Positions 29,257 to 37,827 of a stretch of 64,000 bases of DNA are shown here, in pieces. Within the stretch, counting starts at the first letter, position 1, and each line of letters starts with the position of its first letter. Origin of the DNA: JAZKFT01 sp965246935 (GTDB lineage Bacteria > Bacteroidota > Bacteroidia > Chitinophagales > Chitinophagaceae); contig CBDFGC010000027.1 in the NCBI GenBank assembly GCA_965246935.1, forward strand, positions 1-64,000, in the 5' to 3' direction. The notes beneath the pieces were generated by a model. The model did not search any database. It was not told the DNA's origin and saw only the letters and a program-made list of their open reading frames with translations. Position numbers and translations under genes: made by a program.

Positions 29257-30156
29257 ATGAAACAATATTTAGTTACAAGCCTTTTACTGGCACTGGTATC
29301 AGCGGCAGGTGCACAGCAATTGCAAAACTCATCCCTGTACGATTTGCAGGGTGCTTTCCATAACCCTTCGCTGGCAGGAGTGGCCAAATTAAATTCAGTT
29401 GGCGTTTCGTACCGCACCCAATGGAGCGGCATTGCCGGAAGCCCAAAAACCGTTACTGCATTCGGGTCGTTCAAAATGCCTAAACATGAGATGGGTATCA
29501 GCGGCTATGTGTACAGCGACGAAACCGGCCCTACCAGCCGTACCGGTGCACAACTGGCATTTGCCAAGCATATTATTTTTGCTAATAAAGCCAATTTGTC
29601 CCTGGGAATTGAAGCAAGGATGCTGCAATTTACCATCGATAAAAATAAGCTTTCACAAACGTTGGGGAACGACCCCGTATTAGGCGGCAATAGCAATAAC
29701 ACAAAATTTGATGCAGGTTTTGGTATTTCTTACACTACAGATAAATTTCAGGCAGGCGCCTCGGTTTCGCAACTGGCGCAATCGAATCTTACCTTTTATA
29801 GCGGAAATTTATCGAGGACAGAAACCGCAAAACTGTACCGCCATTATTACCTGCATGGCAAATACCTGATTGATCTGGATGGCAGCACCACCATTACCCC
29901 CAATGCTTTATTTACTATTTTACCTAATGCACCGGTTGAGTTTCAGGGAGGCATACGGATTGAGCATGAAAAGCTTGTTTGGTTTGGCTTTGGCTACCGG
30001 GTGCACCAGGGGCCAATGTTCAGTGCAGGCATCAACATAAAAGAAAATTTTACGATTGGTTATGCTTTCGATATTTACAACAGGCCTTTACCAACCACCA
30101 CCAACGGCTCCACCGCACATGAATTTTTATTAAAATATAGCCTGGGTGGGAAGTAA
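29257..30156 (+). CDS. PorP/SprF family type IX secretion membrane protein
   Basis: The 299-residue outer-membrane protein has a signal peptide (1-19) and the PorP/SprF signature near the N-terminus: AFHNPSLAGVAKLNSVGVSYRTQWSGI, given here in part as NPSLAG and YRTQWSG. Predicted beta strands run to the C-terminus (FLLKYSLGG). Family members pair with type-B-CTD cargo and assist its translocation or surface attachment. The 19-base gap to the upstream cargo and the terminator after this gene define a two-gene operon. Confidence 0.88.
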   Translation: MKQYLVTSLLLALVSAAGAQQLQNSSLYDLQGAFHNPSLAGVAKLNSVGVSYRTQWSGIAGSPKTVTAFGSFKMPKHEMGISGYVYSDETGPTSRTGAQLAFAKHIIFANKANLSLGIEARMLQFTIDKNKLSQTLGNDPVLGGNSNNTKFDAGFGISYTTDKFQAGASVSQLAQSNLTFYSGNLSRTETAKLYRHYYLHGKYLIDLDGSTTITPNALFTILPNAPVEFQGGIRIEHEKLVWFGFGYRVHQGPMFSAGINIKENFTIGYAFDIYNRPLPTTTNGSTAHEFLLKYSLGGK

Positions 30157-30182
30157 TACAATGAAAAGCCATCATCCAAAAA

Positions 30183-30214
30183 AGGTTGCCCTAAATTACG
30201 GGCAGCCTTTTTGT
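30183..30214 (+). terminator. Rho-independent terminator after the PorP/SprF-like gene
   Basis: aggttgccc and gggcagcct (one wobble) flank an eight-base loop and are followed by TTTTTG, 27 bases after the stop. Confidence 0.75.
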
Positions 30215-30368
30215 TCACACCTGGTTTTTATTTAAATTAGTAATATGCATTTTTAAACAGACCCTGATCAGCAGTTGCTGCCTTCATTCTAAGCCTGTCA
30301 ACAAAAGTTCTTTCAGAATTTCGTAGCATTACAAAAGAATCAACCAAAACAACATTGATTATTTTGTA

Positions 30369-32456
30369 ATGCAGCAGGCAAAAGCCCAATACAATACCAG
30401 GATATTTTCTTGCAAAAAATTAATACCATCCCTAAAAACGGGTATGGTTGTATTGCTTATTATGTTGCTCATCAGCCCCTTTTCGTACGCACAACAGGAA
30501 AGAAGCTTTGAACTAAAAACTTCTTCCCTGGCTGATTCGGTACAGATATTAGCACTGCTGGCAAAAGGCAACGAACTAAATGAAACAGCACCGGATAAAG
30601 CACTCTTCTATTTTACGGAAGCGTTGCAGAAAAGTAAGGTTATCAACTATAAAAAAGGCGTAGTGCTGGCCATTACCAGGATAAGTTTCTGGCATTTCGG
30701 GAACGATATTGATGCTACCGTAAAAGAAGCCAGGCAGGGGATGCTGGTGTATGAGCAGGAGCAGATGGCAAACATAGAAATGAAAGCGGAACTGCACCTC
30801 GTTTTGGCAGAGGCGTACGACGAGAAAGGAATCAGGGACTCATCGGCATTTTATTATTACCTGCTGAACCGGGAAATAGAAAATAAGGCCATTACAAATC
30901 CTGATCTTACCATCCGGATTTATACCAAGCTGGCAATTTTCTGGATAAATTTTAATTATGATATAGGTCCGAATGCAGAGAATGTGCAAACCCTGAAAAG
31001 TTTTGTGGAAAAAGCAAAAGTAGCCGCAGGGCAAATGAAGGATAGTGCAGATGCAAAGTCATCCGTTTACTTTTTACAGGGTGCATTTTTTCATGGCATT
31101 AAACAATTCGACAGTGCCAGGGCATACTATTTTACTTACCTGGCCGAAAGGGAAAAATTAAAAAAACTTTCTCTGCCCCGCAAAATTTCCACACTAACGA
31201 ATATCAGCGATACGTATCTCCAGCAATCCAGGCCTGTTGAGGCTTTGAAGTACATTGAAGAGGTAGCACGAATTGGTAAAATACCGGAACAAAATAAATT
31301 TCTGGTATTCTATATTGCATTTAACGAATTACAGAGAGCCAAAGCTTTATACCAGCTAAAGCAATACACTGCCAGCATAGAATTAATTGAAAAAACCATT
31401 GAGAAACTAAAAACAACAGGCGAGCATTTGCGGGAGGAAGTTGTAGAAGCTTATAAAATATCTTCCGATTCCTACGAAGCAATAGGTCGGTTTGAAAAGG
31501 CGCTGCAGTATAAAAATACTTACCTGACACTGTACGACAGCCTGAATAAAAAAGAGAAATTAGACATTATTCATGGCCTTGAAATACGGTACCGCATTTC
31601 GGAAAAAGATAAGGAACTGGCAGAACAGCAGCTTACCATTGCAGCTATTCAGAATAAAGTGCGTACCCGTAATATCTGGATTATCAGTATATCAGCACTG
31701 ATACTATTTTCAATGACCATTTTTACCATGTGGCGGCGGAAAAATATTCACCGACAGAAGTTGCAGCAGGAGAAAATAAATAATTTTAATAATGAGATGG
31801 TCATTGCCAGGCTGAACGCTACCATTACCGGTGAAGAAAGGGAACGCAACCGGATTGCGGCCGAGCTGCATGATGGGATTGGCGGGTTACTGGCCGCTGC
31901 CAAAATGAATTTTGAATTAATAAAACCACGGGCTTCCGAAAACATCAGGCCCGATCTGGAGGACGGTATCCGCCTGCTGCAAAATGCTTCGGCTGAATTA
32001 AGAAATACAGCCCACAATTTATTTCCGGAAATATTAATACAAAACGGGCTGCTGGAAGCGATACAACATTTTTGTAAAAGCATTGGCAGTGATAAAAGCA
32101 CGGCTATCCGTTTTCAAAGCACGGGCACACCGCATCGGTATAACCGTGAATTTGAGCTTTCCGTTTACCGGATTGTGCAGGAATTGGTGCACAATATTGT
32201 AAAACATGCTGCTGCTACCGAGGCATTGGTTCAAACCAGTTTTTACGAAACCGGTATTGATATTACGATAGAAGACAATGGTGTTGGCATGCCGGAAAAT
32301 GCGATAGAAAACCGGGTGGGAATCGGACTAAAAAGCATCGCCGCAAGAGCAAAAGCCATGAATGGGAAATTCGACATCCAGAGCAACCCCGGCCTCGGCA
32401 CCAGCGCACATCTTGAATTTGTTTCGCCACCGGACAATACCATTGCAAATGATTAA
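30369..32456 (+). CDS. TPR-containing sensor histidine kinase (HisKA_3 / NarX-like)
   Basis: 695 residues. An N-terminal membrane or signal segment (MVVLLIMLLISPFSYAQQ, about 26-43) is followed by a tetratricopeptide-like helical sensor (about 50-400), a transmembrane segment (IWIISISALILFSMTIF, about 438-455) and a coiled linker. The HisKA_3 dimerisation domain has ERNRIAAELHDGIGGLL (phospho-His about 501). The ATPase domain carries an N box (ELVHNIVKHA), DNGVGMPE and GIGLKSI. It phosphorylates the adjacent LuxR-type regulator, whose start overlaps by 8 bases. The true start may be the Met at about residue 26. The signal sensed is unknown. Confidence 0.87.
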   Translation: MQQAKAQYNTRIFSCKKLIPSLKTGMVVLLIMLLISPFSYAQQERSFELKTSSLADSVQILALLAKGNELNETAPDKALFYFTEALQKSKVINYKKGVVLAITRISFWHFGNDIDATVKEARQGMLVYEQEQMANIEMKAELHLVLAEAYDEKGIRDSSAFYYYLLNREIENKAITNPDLTIRIYTKLAIFWINFNYDIGPNAENVQTLKSFVEKAKVAAGQMKDSADAKSSVYFLQGAFFHGIKQFDSARAYYFTYLAEREKLKKLSLPRKISTLTNISDTYLQQSRPVEALKYIEEVARIGKIPEQNKFLVFYIAFNELQRAKALYQLKQYTASIELIEKTIEKLKTTGEHLREEVVEAYKISSDSYEAIGRFEKALQYKNTYLTLYDSLNKKEKLDIIHGLEIRYRISEKDKELAEQQLTIAAIQNKVRTRNIWIISISALILFSMTIFTMWRRKNIHRQKLQQEKINNFNNEMVIARLNATITGEERERNRIAAELHDGIGGLLAAAKMNFELIKPRASENIRPDLEDGIRLLQNASAELRNTAHNLFPEILIQNGLLEAIQHFCKSIGSDKSTAIRFQSTGTPHRYNREFELSVYRIVQELVHNIVKHAAATEALVQTSFYETGIDITIEDNGVGMPENAIENRVGIGLKSIAARAKAMNGKFDIQSNPGLGTSAHLEFVSPPDNTIAND

Positions 32457-33069
32457 GATAGCCATAACCGACGATCAGTCAATTGTACAGAACGGACTAC
32501 AAAAAATATTGGAAAATGCGGCTGGTATTGCATTGTGTGGCATTTATTCCAATGGTGGCCAGTTATTGGAGGGGCTTTCCGTTTTGCAACCGGATGTATT
32601 GCTGTTGGATATTCAAATGCCGGGGTTATCGGGCCTCGAAGTTGCTGCCATCGTCGGCAAAAAATACCCGGCTATTAAAATAATTGCACTTACTAATATG
32701 AACATTATCGTTCAGGTAAAAAAAATGCTGCAACTGGGGTGCGTGGGTTATTTGCTGAAAGACACCAGCCCCGAAACCCTGATCCTGGCTATTGAAACGG
32801 TGTATGAAGGCGGGCAGTATTTATCGGAAGATATACGGACAGAAATTCAACAGCAACAGGCTGGCATTGTACTAAAACCGCAGGTAACCCGGCGGGAAAA
32901 GGAAATACTGAAATTAATTGTAGATGAATACACTAACCAGCAAATAGCCGACACATTGTATTTGAGCTTGCGCACGGTTGAAAATCACCGGAATAATCTG
33001 CTGCAAAAATTAAACGTAAAAAATACAGCCGGGCTGGTAAAGATAGCGCTGACGGAGGGGCTGATTTAA
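32449..33069 (+). CDS. LuxR/NarL-type DNA-binding response regulator
   Basis: 206 residues from the ATG that overlaps the kinase stop; an upstream in-frame start at 32362 would add non-family residues. The receiver domain has acidic residues ITDDQ, the phospho-acceptor Asp about 54 (LLLDIQMPG), Thr in IIALTNM and Lys in YLLKDTSPE. The C-terminal LuxR helix-turn-helix (about 143-205) has VTRREKEILKLIVDEYTNQQ, IADTLYLSLRTVENHR. It forms a two-component system with the preceding kinase; targets cannot be read from the sequence. Confidence 0.9.
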   Translation: MIKIAITDDQSIVQNGLQKILENAAGIALCGIYSNGGQLLEGLSVLQPDVLLLDIQMPGLSGLEVAAIVGKKYPAIKIIALTNMNIIVQVKKMLQLGCVGYLLKDTSPETLILAIETVYEGGQYLSEDIRTEIQQQQAGIVLKPQVTRREKEILKLIVDEYTNQQIADTLYLSLRTVENHRNNLLQKLNVKNTAGLVKIALTEGLI

Positions 33070-33314
33070 AAAGGCAACCAAGTAGCGGAAAGGCTATAGG
33101 GATATAAAGTAAAAGTAGAAAGCCTCAGATAAGCATAATGATCGGGATTAGTGTAATATTCAAAGGAAATGGAGCCTGGTAAAAGAAAAGAAAAATATCT
33201 TTTATCTGTCACACACTACCAATTCAAAATAATAATCGAACAAATTCCCGAAGAATCTGCCTGTCATCCTAATTGTAGCACAGCTTTTGAAATGTTTCCC
33301 AAAAAACCATTATT

Positions 33315-34013
33315 ATGGCAAATGAATCATGGCAGTTATTGGACAATTCTGCTAAAGAAAAAAATATCAGTGAAAACGAACGCATGTTTTCCATGGCTGG
33401 TGGGGCATTGCTTGCCGTTTTTAGTCTTAGCCGGCTAAAAAGCCATCCGGTTAAATCGCTTTTAAAAGCAGCTATTGGTGGCTATCTGTTATACCGGGGA
33501 TCAACCGGCCACTGCCCGGTAAATGAAGTTATTGGTCGAAATACCGCAGATGTAGATGAAAAGGCAGCAAGGGCCATTACCATTAAGGAAACAGTAGTGG
33601 TAAACCTGCCTAAAGATGAAGTGTACCGGTTTTGGCGTAAACTGGAAAATTTGCCATTGTTTATGAAACACCTGAAAAAAGTAGAAGAAACCTCTGAAAC
33701 CAAATCTCATTGGGAAGCACAGATTAATGATGTGGTAGGTAAGCTGGAATGGGATGCGGAGATTTTAGATGAGCGGGAAGGCGAATATATCAGTTGGGCG
33801 TCGGTACCCGGCGCTTCTATAGAAAATGCAGGCGAAGTACGATTCCAAAGTGCACCCGGCGATTTGGTAACTGAAGTGTATGCTACTATTACCTATAACC
33901 CGCCGGCAGGCCCGTTGGGCGCATTAGCAGCTAAAATATTGAATGGCAAATTTTCCGCTATGGTACGGGAGGATTTGAAAAGATTTAAACAAGTAATTGA
34001 AACAGGCAAATAA
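33315..34013 (+). CDS. SRPBCC (cyclase/dehydrase-like) protein with DUF2892-type N-terminus
   Basis: 232 residues. The N-terminal part (about 22-75; ERMFSMAGGALLAVFSLSR, LLKAAIGGYLLYRGSTGHCP) is a YgaP/DUF2892-like hydrophobic hairpin. The rest is an SRPBCC helix-grip domain (about 90-225; VNLPKDEVYRFWRKLENLPLFMKH, SWASVPGASIENAGEVRF). Proteins of this build are frequent in Bacteroidota stress loci; the ligand is unknown. The 245 bases upstream contain no convincing gene. The start ATG at 33315 follows an A-rich stretch. Confidence 0.78.
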   Translation: MANESWQLLDNSAKEKNISENERMFSMAGGALLAVFSLSRLKSHPVKSLLKAAIGGYLLYRGSTGHCPVNEVIGRNTADVDEKAARAITIKETVVVNLPKDEVYRFWRKLENLPLFMKHLKKVEETSETKSHWEAQINDVVGKLEWDAEILDEREGEYISWASVPGASIENAGEVRFQSAPGDLVTEVYATITYNPPAGPLGALAAKILNGKFSAMVREDLKRFKQVIETGK

Positions 34014-34189
34014 CAGATGTTTTCCGACTCATAATCTGTTGTTGAAATATTAGTTGTTCCATAGTGAAGGATGGTTTCGCTTACTGCGGTGCCATCCTTT
34101 TTTATTAGGCACATGATTCTGAAAATTCTGCCGAAATAAATTTGTTATTTACGTCGCAGTAATGTCTTTATTTTTTTGAATACGTCCGG

Positions 34190-34368
34190 TATAGGCGCAG
34201 GACTCTGTCCTGTGTCTATGCGTTATTTATTTCGCCTCCACAACAAAATTTGCTGATACACTGCAACTGCCGGAATAGTTAGGAATTTCCGAACATACCT
34301 GTAACATGCGTTAATTTTAATGAAAAGTTACGCATAGGCACAGGACAGAGTCCTGCGCCTATGCGTTA
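34190..34368. repeat. Inverted pair of palindromic REP-like units
   Basis: Unit 1 (34191-34225: ataggcgcaggactctgtcc...) and unit 2 (34327-34368: ...cataggcacaggacagagtcc...) are inverted copies of one ~37-base semi-palindrome built around aggac-nnn-gtcct, about 100 bases apart. Unit 1 is preceded by tttatttttttgaatacgtcc (34166-34187), which repeats the end of the adjacent minus-strand gene (34417-34438). The segment 34014-34393 has no gene. Confidence 0.65.
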
Positions 34369-34393
34369 GGAAATTTCTGTTGCAACAAATTAG

Positions 34394-35221
34394 TTATTTG
34401 TTTTGCAATAGCTTCTTTATTTTTTTGAATACGTCCTCTTTACGGGGCTTCGGCTTTCCATCATGAGTTAGCTTATTTTCAAAATGATACTGCAAAGCAT
34501 CCGCATATTTCTGCTGATGGTGTTGTCTTAGTTCTGTTATATATGGTAAAATATTTTCACCCAGCATTCCATTTACTGAAACCGTATGATACGCACTTCT
34601 TATAATACCTTTCACATTTTGATTAATGGAAGGTTGACCATTTTCTGCAAAATAATCGGCCTGATAAATAACGGGGTTTAGCTTCTTTAAACGCTTTGTT
34701 CCTTTTCTTTCATTACGCCAGGGATGCTCGTTTTTATATAACTGGTTCATCAAAAAATCCTTATTCCAAAGCGTAACCTGGTGGCTCATTAAATAGTCAG
34801 ATGCAGCATTATCAATTTCTGCCATATTAAATCCTTCAATAAAGTAATTTGTTTCACGTGTAGTATAAACATCGGAGCTATGCAGTTTTACCTGCTGCCA
34901 GTGATTAGCTATTGTCAATTCAAATAGTGCATTGAAAAAATTTTTACTTACTTTTTTATTCAGCCACATATCCTCCTGAAAGTACAATATGTAATCTTCC
35001 TGTATTTTATTTTTTAATAGAACCAGTAGCCTGTCTGCCCAGGCGCCTTTGCCTGATTGAATGGTTGTAAAATTCTTAATATTTGTATCAAGTTCCTCTG
35101 TTGCAAAATAGAGTTTACAATTAATCCCAAAATCCCAGTAGGTATTAAAAAAGTATTCAAACCCTTTATACAAGAACTCGTACCGGTCACAGGAATGAAC
35201 TAATAAGGCAACGTGTTTCAA
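34394..35221 (-). CDS. Glycosyltransferase-like protein, function not established
   Basis: 275 residues, no signal peptide. The N-terminus KHVALLVHSCDRYEFLYKGF and central DYILYFQEDMWLNKK (an acidic D/E-x-D-like motif at the end of a strand) resemble small GT-A-fold transferases of capsule or glycan loci. The C-terminal part is basic (KPKPRKEDVFKKIKKLLQNK). It is a single gene on the minus strand, 30 bases downstream of the DUF6807 gene. The 3' end shares sequence with the REP-like unit next to it. Enzyme activity is inferred only from the strand and motif pattern. Confidence 0.5.
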   Translation of the reverse strand: MKHVALLVHSCDRYEFLYKGFEYFFNTYWDFGINCKLYFATEELDTNIKNFTTIQSGKGAWADRLLVLLKNKIQEDYILYFQEDMWLNKKVSKNFFNALFELTIANHWQQVKLHSSDVYTTRETNYFIEGFNMAEIDNAASDYLMSHQVTLWNKDFLMNQLYKNEHPWRNERKGTKRLKKLNPVIYQADYFAENGQPSINQNVKGIIRSAYHTVSVNGMLGENILPYITELRQHHQQKYADALQYHFENKLTHDGKPKPRKEDVFKKIKKLLQNK

Positions 35222-35250
35222 TGAGATCGTTTACTATTTTCTGGCTTACA

Positions 35251-36291
35251 TTATTTTCCGCCGGTAAATGCTTCTGTAAATTTTTCTATCTGTGCATTCG
35301 AAATGGAGTTCGTTCCTTCGTCCACAACAATACGGTAACGGAACGTAACCGACTCACCCGGTTGAAGTTGTAAATTTTTGGCCGACTTTCCGTTGGTAAA
35401 TATCTTTTCGCCTAATGGGTTTGCTGCAAATAATCCATAGCCCCGTGCATGCCAGAAAGTAGGGTAATTGGGGTTTTGCGGATGGTCGATGATGACGACG
35501 CTCACAGAATCATTTCCCATTTTGCCATACACTTTGCACCAGGCACCACGGGTGCTCCAGGCAGAATCGCCCATTTTACCTTCAGAAGTGATATAGTTAC
35601 CATTAGCCACTTTATCAGTCCCTCCTTTTACAATCGTTACGTTTCCTTTATTATCTGTAAATTTCTGATCCTGTGTAGTAGGTATTTGTAACTCATGGGC
35701 CAGCCTCATACCCAGCATGCCATCTTTGGCGTCGGTAAACAACACGTCTGTTTTCGCTTTTAGAATAGTAACCCGGTCTATTATGCGCTTGTGACCTTCC
35801 TCACTAAATTCCAGCCTGGTATTTTCCTCCAGTAAGGTTTCATTTTTCTGGTTCGTCCAGTTGGCATGGTAGGCAATTACACCGGTTTTTCCGCTTTTGG
35901 TTTCCAGAATTTTATCTGTTTTAATCCAGCCATATAAATTCTTTTTTTCCTGTGGGATGGCGTACGAATTATTCCAGAAGTCTAAACCATTCACGTTTTC
36001 AAAATTGAACCAGATACCAATGTGATGCGGATGGTCGGTGGGGTCGCCGGGTTTGGGATTGAGTGGAAAGCCACGTGTTACATCTGTACCACTGATGGTA
36101 ACGATTGGATATAGCACCGGCTTTTCCAGCGTATCGGGGTACAGGAAACTGGTAAAAAGCTGCTTGTTGATGGTGACAAAAATCTTTTTTGCATTTGCAT
36201 CTTTGAAAACAGAGACCATCCCGGTTTTTTGTGCAGTGGTTGCTGTGGAAATAACGGACAGTATCGATATAAACAAATTTCTTAATTTCAT
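35251..36291 (-). CDS. DUF6807 (PmoA family) secreted protein
   Basis: 346 residues with a signal peptide (about 1-20, TATTAQ). The family landmarks are DVTRGFPLNPKPGDPTDHPHH with HHIGIWFNFENVNGLDFW, followed by beta-rich sequence (MGMRLAHELQIPT, WSTRGAWCKVYG, FWHARGYGLFAANPLG). These proteins are often annotated as PmoA or methane oxygenase by name only; they are probably involved in carbohydrate metabolism and frequently sit next to Gfo/Idh/MocA oxidoreductases, one of which lies 1.5 kb away here. The catalytic role is unproven; the paired His residues could bind metal. Confidence 0.82.
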   Translation of the reverse strand: MKLRNLFISILSVISTATTAQKTGMVSVFKDANAKKIFVTINKQLFTSFLYPDTLEKPVLYPIVTISGTDVTRGFPLNPKPGDPTDHPHHIGIWFNFENVNGLDFWNNSYAIPQEKKNLYGWIKTDKILETKSGKTGVIAYHANWTNQKNETLLEENTRLEFSEEGHKRIIDRVTILKAKTDVLFTDAKDGMLGMRLAHELQIPTTQDQKFTDNKGNVTIVKGGTDKVANGNYITSEGKMGDSAWSTRGAWCKVYGKMGNDSVSVVIIDHPQNPNYPTFWHARGYGLFAANPLGEKIFTNGKSAKNLQLQPGESVTFRYRIVVDEGTNSISNAQIEKFTEAFTGGK

Positions 36292-36611
36292 TCAAAAATA
36301 TTTTACAAATTAGTAATTACTGCTTGTTTTGAAATTGCTGCTATTAATGTAGAGGCTGTTTAGTATTTCAATAAATGAAACCAATAGGCACATAGGACAC
36401 ATAGAAATACAAAAATACAAGGCGCTACGTTTAACAAAGGCCACATCAGAGAATCTTAAAGAGTCTAATATTCTTCATTTAAAGTTCACTTGTGAAAATG
36501 CTGAACAGCTTTATGCTGTACAAATGAGTAACTACAAAAGCTTAATAGCTTTCCAAAGCAAGTTGTATAATTCTTTTCCAGTTACAAATGTCCTGTTTGT
36601 AAAGGCTAAAT
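36292..36611. other. Intergenic region without recognisable gene
   Basis: AT-rich sequence with short repeats (aataggcacataggacacata) and a small inverted repeat (acagcttta...tgctgt). No RNA gene, promoter box or open frame of interest is seen. Confidence 0.6.
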
Positions 36612-37517
36612 TTACTTAGCTAAAACTTCATTTAATTTTTTCTCCAATGCCTCAAACTTGTTTTTCAATTCATCATTTTGCTTTTTTAATTTTTCTATCT
36701 GTGCCTGCTGTTCCTGTATCGCTCTTACGGCTACAACGCCGATGCCTGCATAACTCATCGCATGCGGGTTTTCTATGCCTTTGGGGTCAGGGTTTGGATT
36801 TACAAATACCAGTTCAGGAAACAATTCTTTTACTTCCTGTGCAATAAAGCCATAGCTTTTTTCGTGACGGCTGTTATTCATTTTGTACTCAAATATTTTT
36901 GGTTGCAACTGCAACAGTTTTGTAAGTGTTGGCGGCATGGTTTCTATGTTGTCTTTTAAGCGTCTGTCGGAGTATGAAACATAGTCACCGGTTGGCCTGA
37001 AGAACCCTACGTTACTGCCATTGCATCGCAAATACATCACTGCATAATCTGTGGATGCTGTGTATCCGGCCCTAAATTCCCAATTGGTTCCGGAACCGGC
37101 TTCCTGCAAATAAATACCTGTACCACCTGCCTGCTTTACGCTTAAAGTATAAGGAGCATTATCAAGGTTAATTCCAAAAAATCCACCTCCCCCGCTGTTG
37201 CTTACCAATACCTGTTTGTTGCCCCAGATGCTGAATAGCAGGTTGGATGAGAATGCCCCCGTGCCGGCATAAAACCTGTGCACAGCAGAGGTGCCATCTA
37301 CCTGGTAGCGTAGCGTACCGCTGTTGATGCCAAAGCCATAATATTGATGGTCGTTATTACTGGTTTCCCACATTACAATTTTACGGTTAAATAAAATATT
37401 GTCAAATTGCAGGTTACCATTTGGGTTGGGATTATTGATACCAACATTTTGAGAAAAGATACATATGTCAAAAAATAAGCAGCAGTAAATAAGGATGGTT
37501 AATTTTTTCATGATCAT
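36612..37517 (-). CDS. Secreted protein with C-terminal S74 intramolecular chaperone (tail-fibre-type) domain
   Basis: 301 residues. Signal peptide (about 1-22, LFFDICIFSQ). Beta-rich middle part, then the S74 peptidase/chaperone domain (about 185-260; SDRRLKDNIETMPPTLTKLLQL, YGFIAQEVKELFPELV) with the self-cleavage Ser expected at SDRRLKDN. A C-terminal coiled coil (about 262-300, EQQAQIEKLKKQNDELKNKF) supports trimerisation. Bacteroidota have many such surface proteins outside phages, and no phage genes are nearby, so a host surface protein is more likely than a prophage remnant. Confidence 0.8.
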   Translation of the reverse strand: MIMKKLTILIYCCLFFDICIFSQNVGINNPNPNGNLQFDNILFNRKIVMWETSNNDHQYYGFGINSGTLRYQVDGTSAVHRFYAGTGAFSSNLLFSIWGNKQVLVSNSGGGGFFGINLDNAPYTLSVKQAGGTGIYLQEAGSGTNWEFRAGYTASTDYAVMYLRCNGSNVGFFRPTGDYVSYSDRRLKDNIETMPPTLTKLLQLQPKIFEYKMNNSRHEKSYGFIAQEVKELFPELVFVNPNPDPKGIENPHAMSYAGIGVVAVRAIQEQQAQIEKLKKQNDELKNKFEALEKKLNEVLAK

Positions 37518-37569
37518 TTTTTTGTAGCGTATTCAAATGTATGATAGCATTGTTTCCTCATACCTGCCG

Positions 37570-37826
37570 CCTCAACACCTCATCCCCGGCCCTTCTCCAC
37601 GCGGTGGAAAAGGGTGCCTCTGCGGAACTTTCCATACGCTTGTCTACCAGCAGGTTCAAGCCATCTGAGCTTTACTAATTGCCTTTGGGCTGCGGATTCT
37701 TGCTGTCCGAATCTTGCGAACTGTTTTGAAGAAATGATCTTTTTGAACCCGCCGTTATTTTTTGTGAATCATGCTGGAAAGAGGCACCCCTCTCTGGCTA
37801 AAGGCCGGAGAGGGGCCGGGGGTGAG
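37570..37826. repeat. Inverted pair of dispersed C-rich/G-rich intergenic repeats
   Basis: 37570-37625 (ctcatccccggcccttctcc...aagggtgcctctgcgg) and 37775-37826 (gaggcacccctctctgg...gaggggccgggggtgag) are inverted members of the family also present at 2588-2645. The pair encloses about 150 bases. The second member abuts the stop of the oxidoreductase gene. No gene in 37518-37827. Confidence 0.65.
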
Positions 37827-37827
37827 A

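Noticed and set aside
33169..33438. 89-codon frame before the SRPBCC gene
   Set aside because: Overlaps the start of the SRPBCC gene in another frame and has no family features.
36612..37517. Prophage tail fibre
   Set aside because: The S74 domain is phage-like, but the gene has a signal peptide and no phage genes nearby; host surface protein is more likely.
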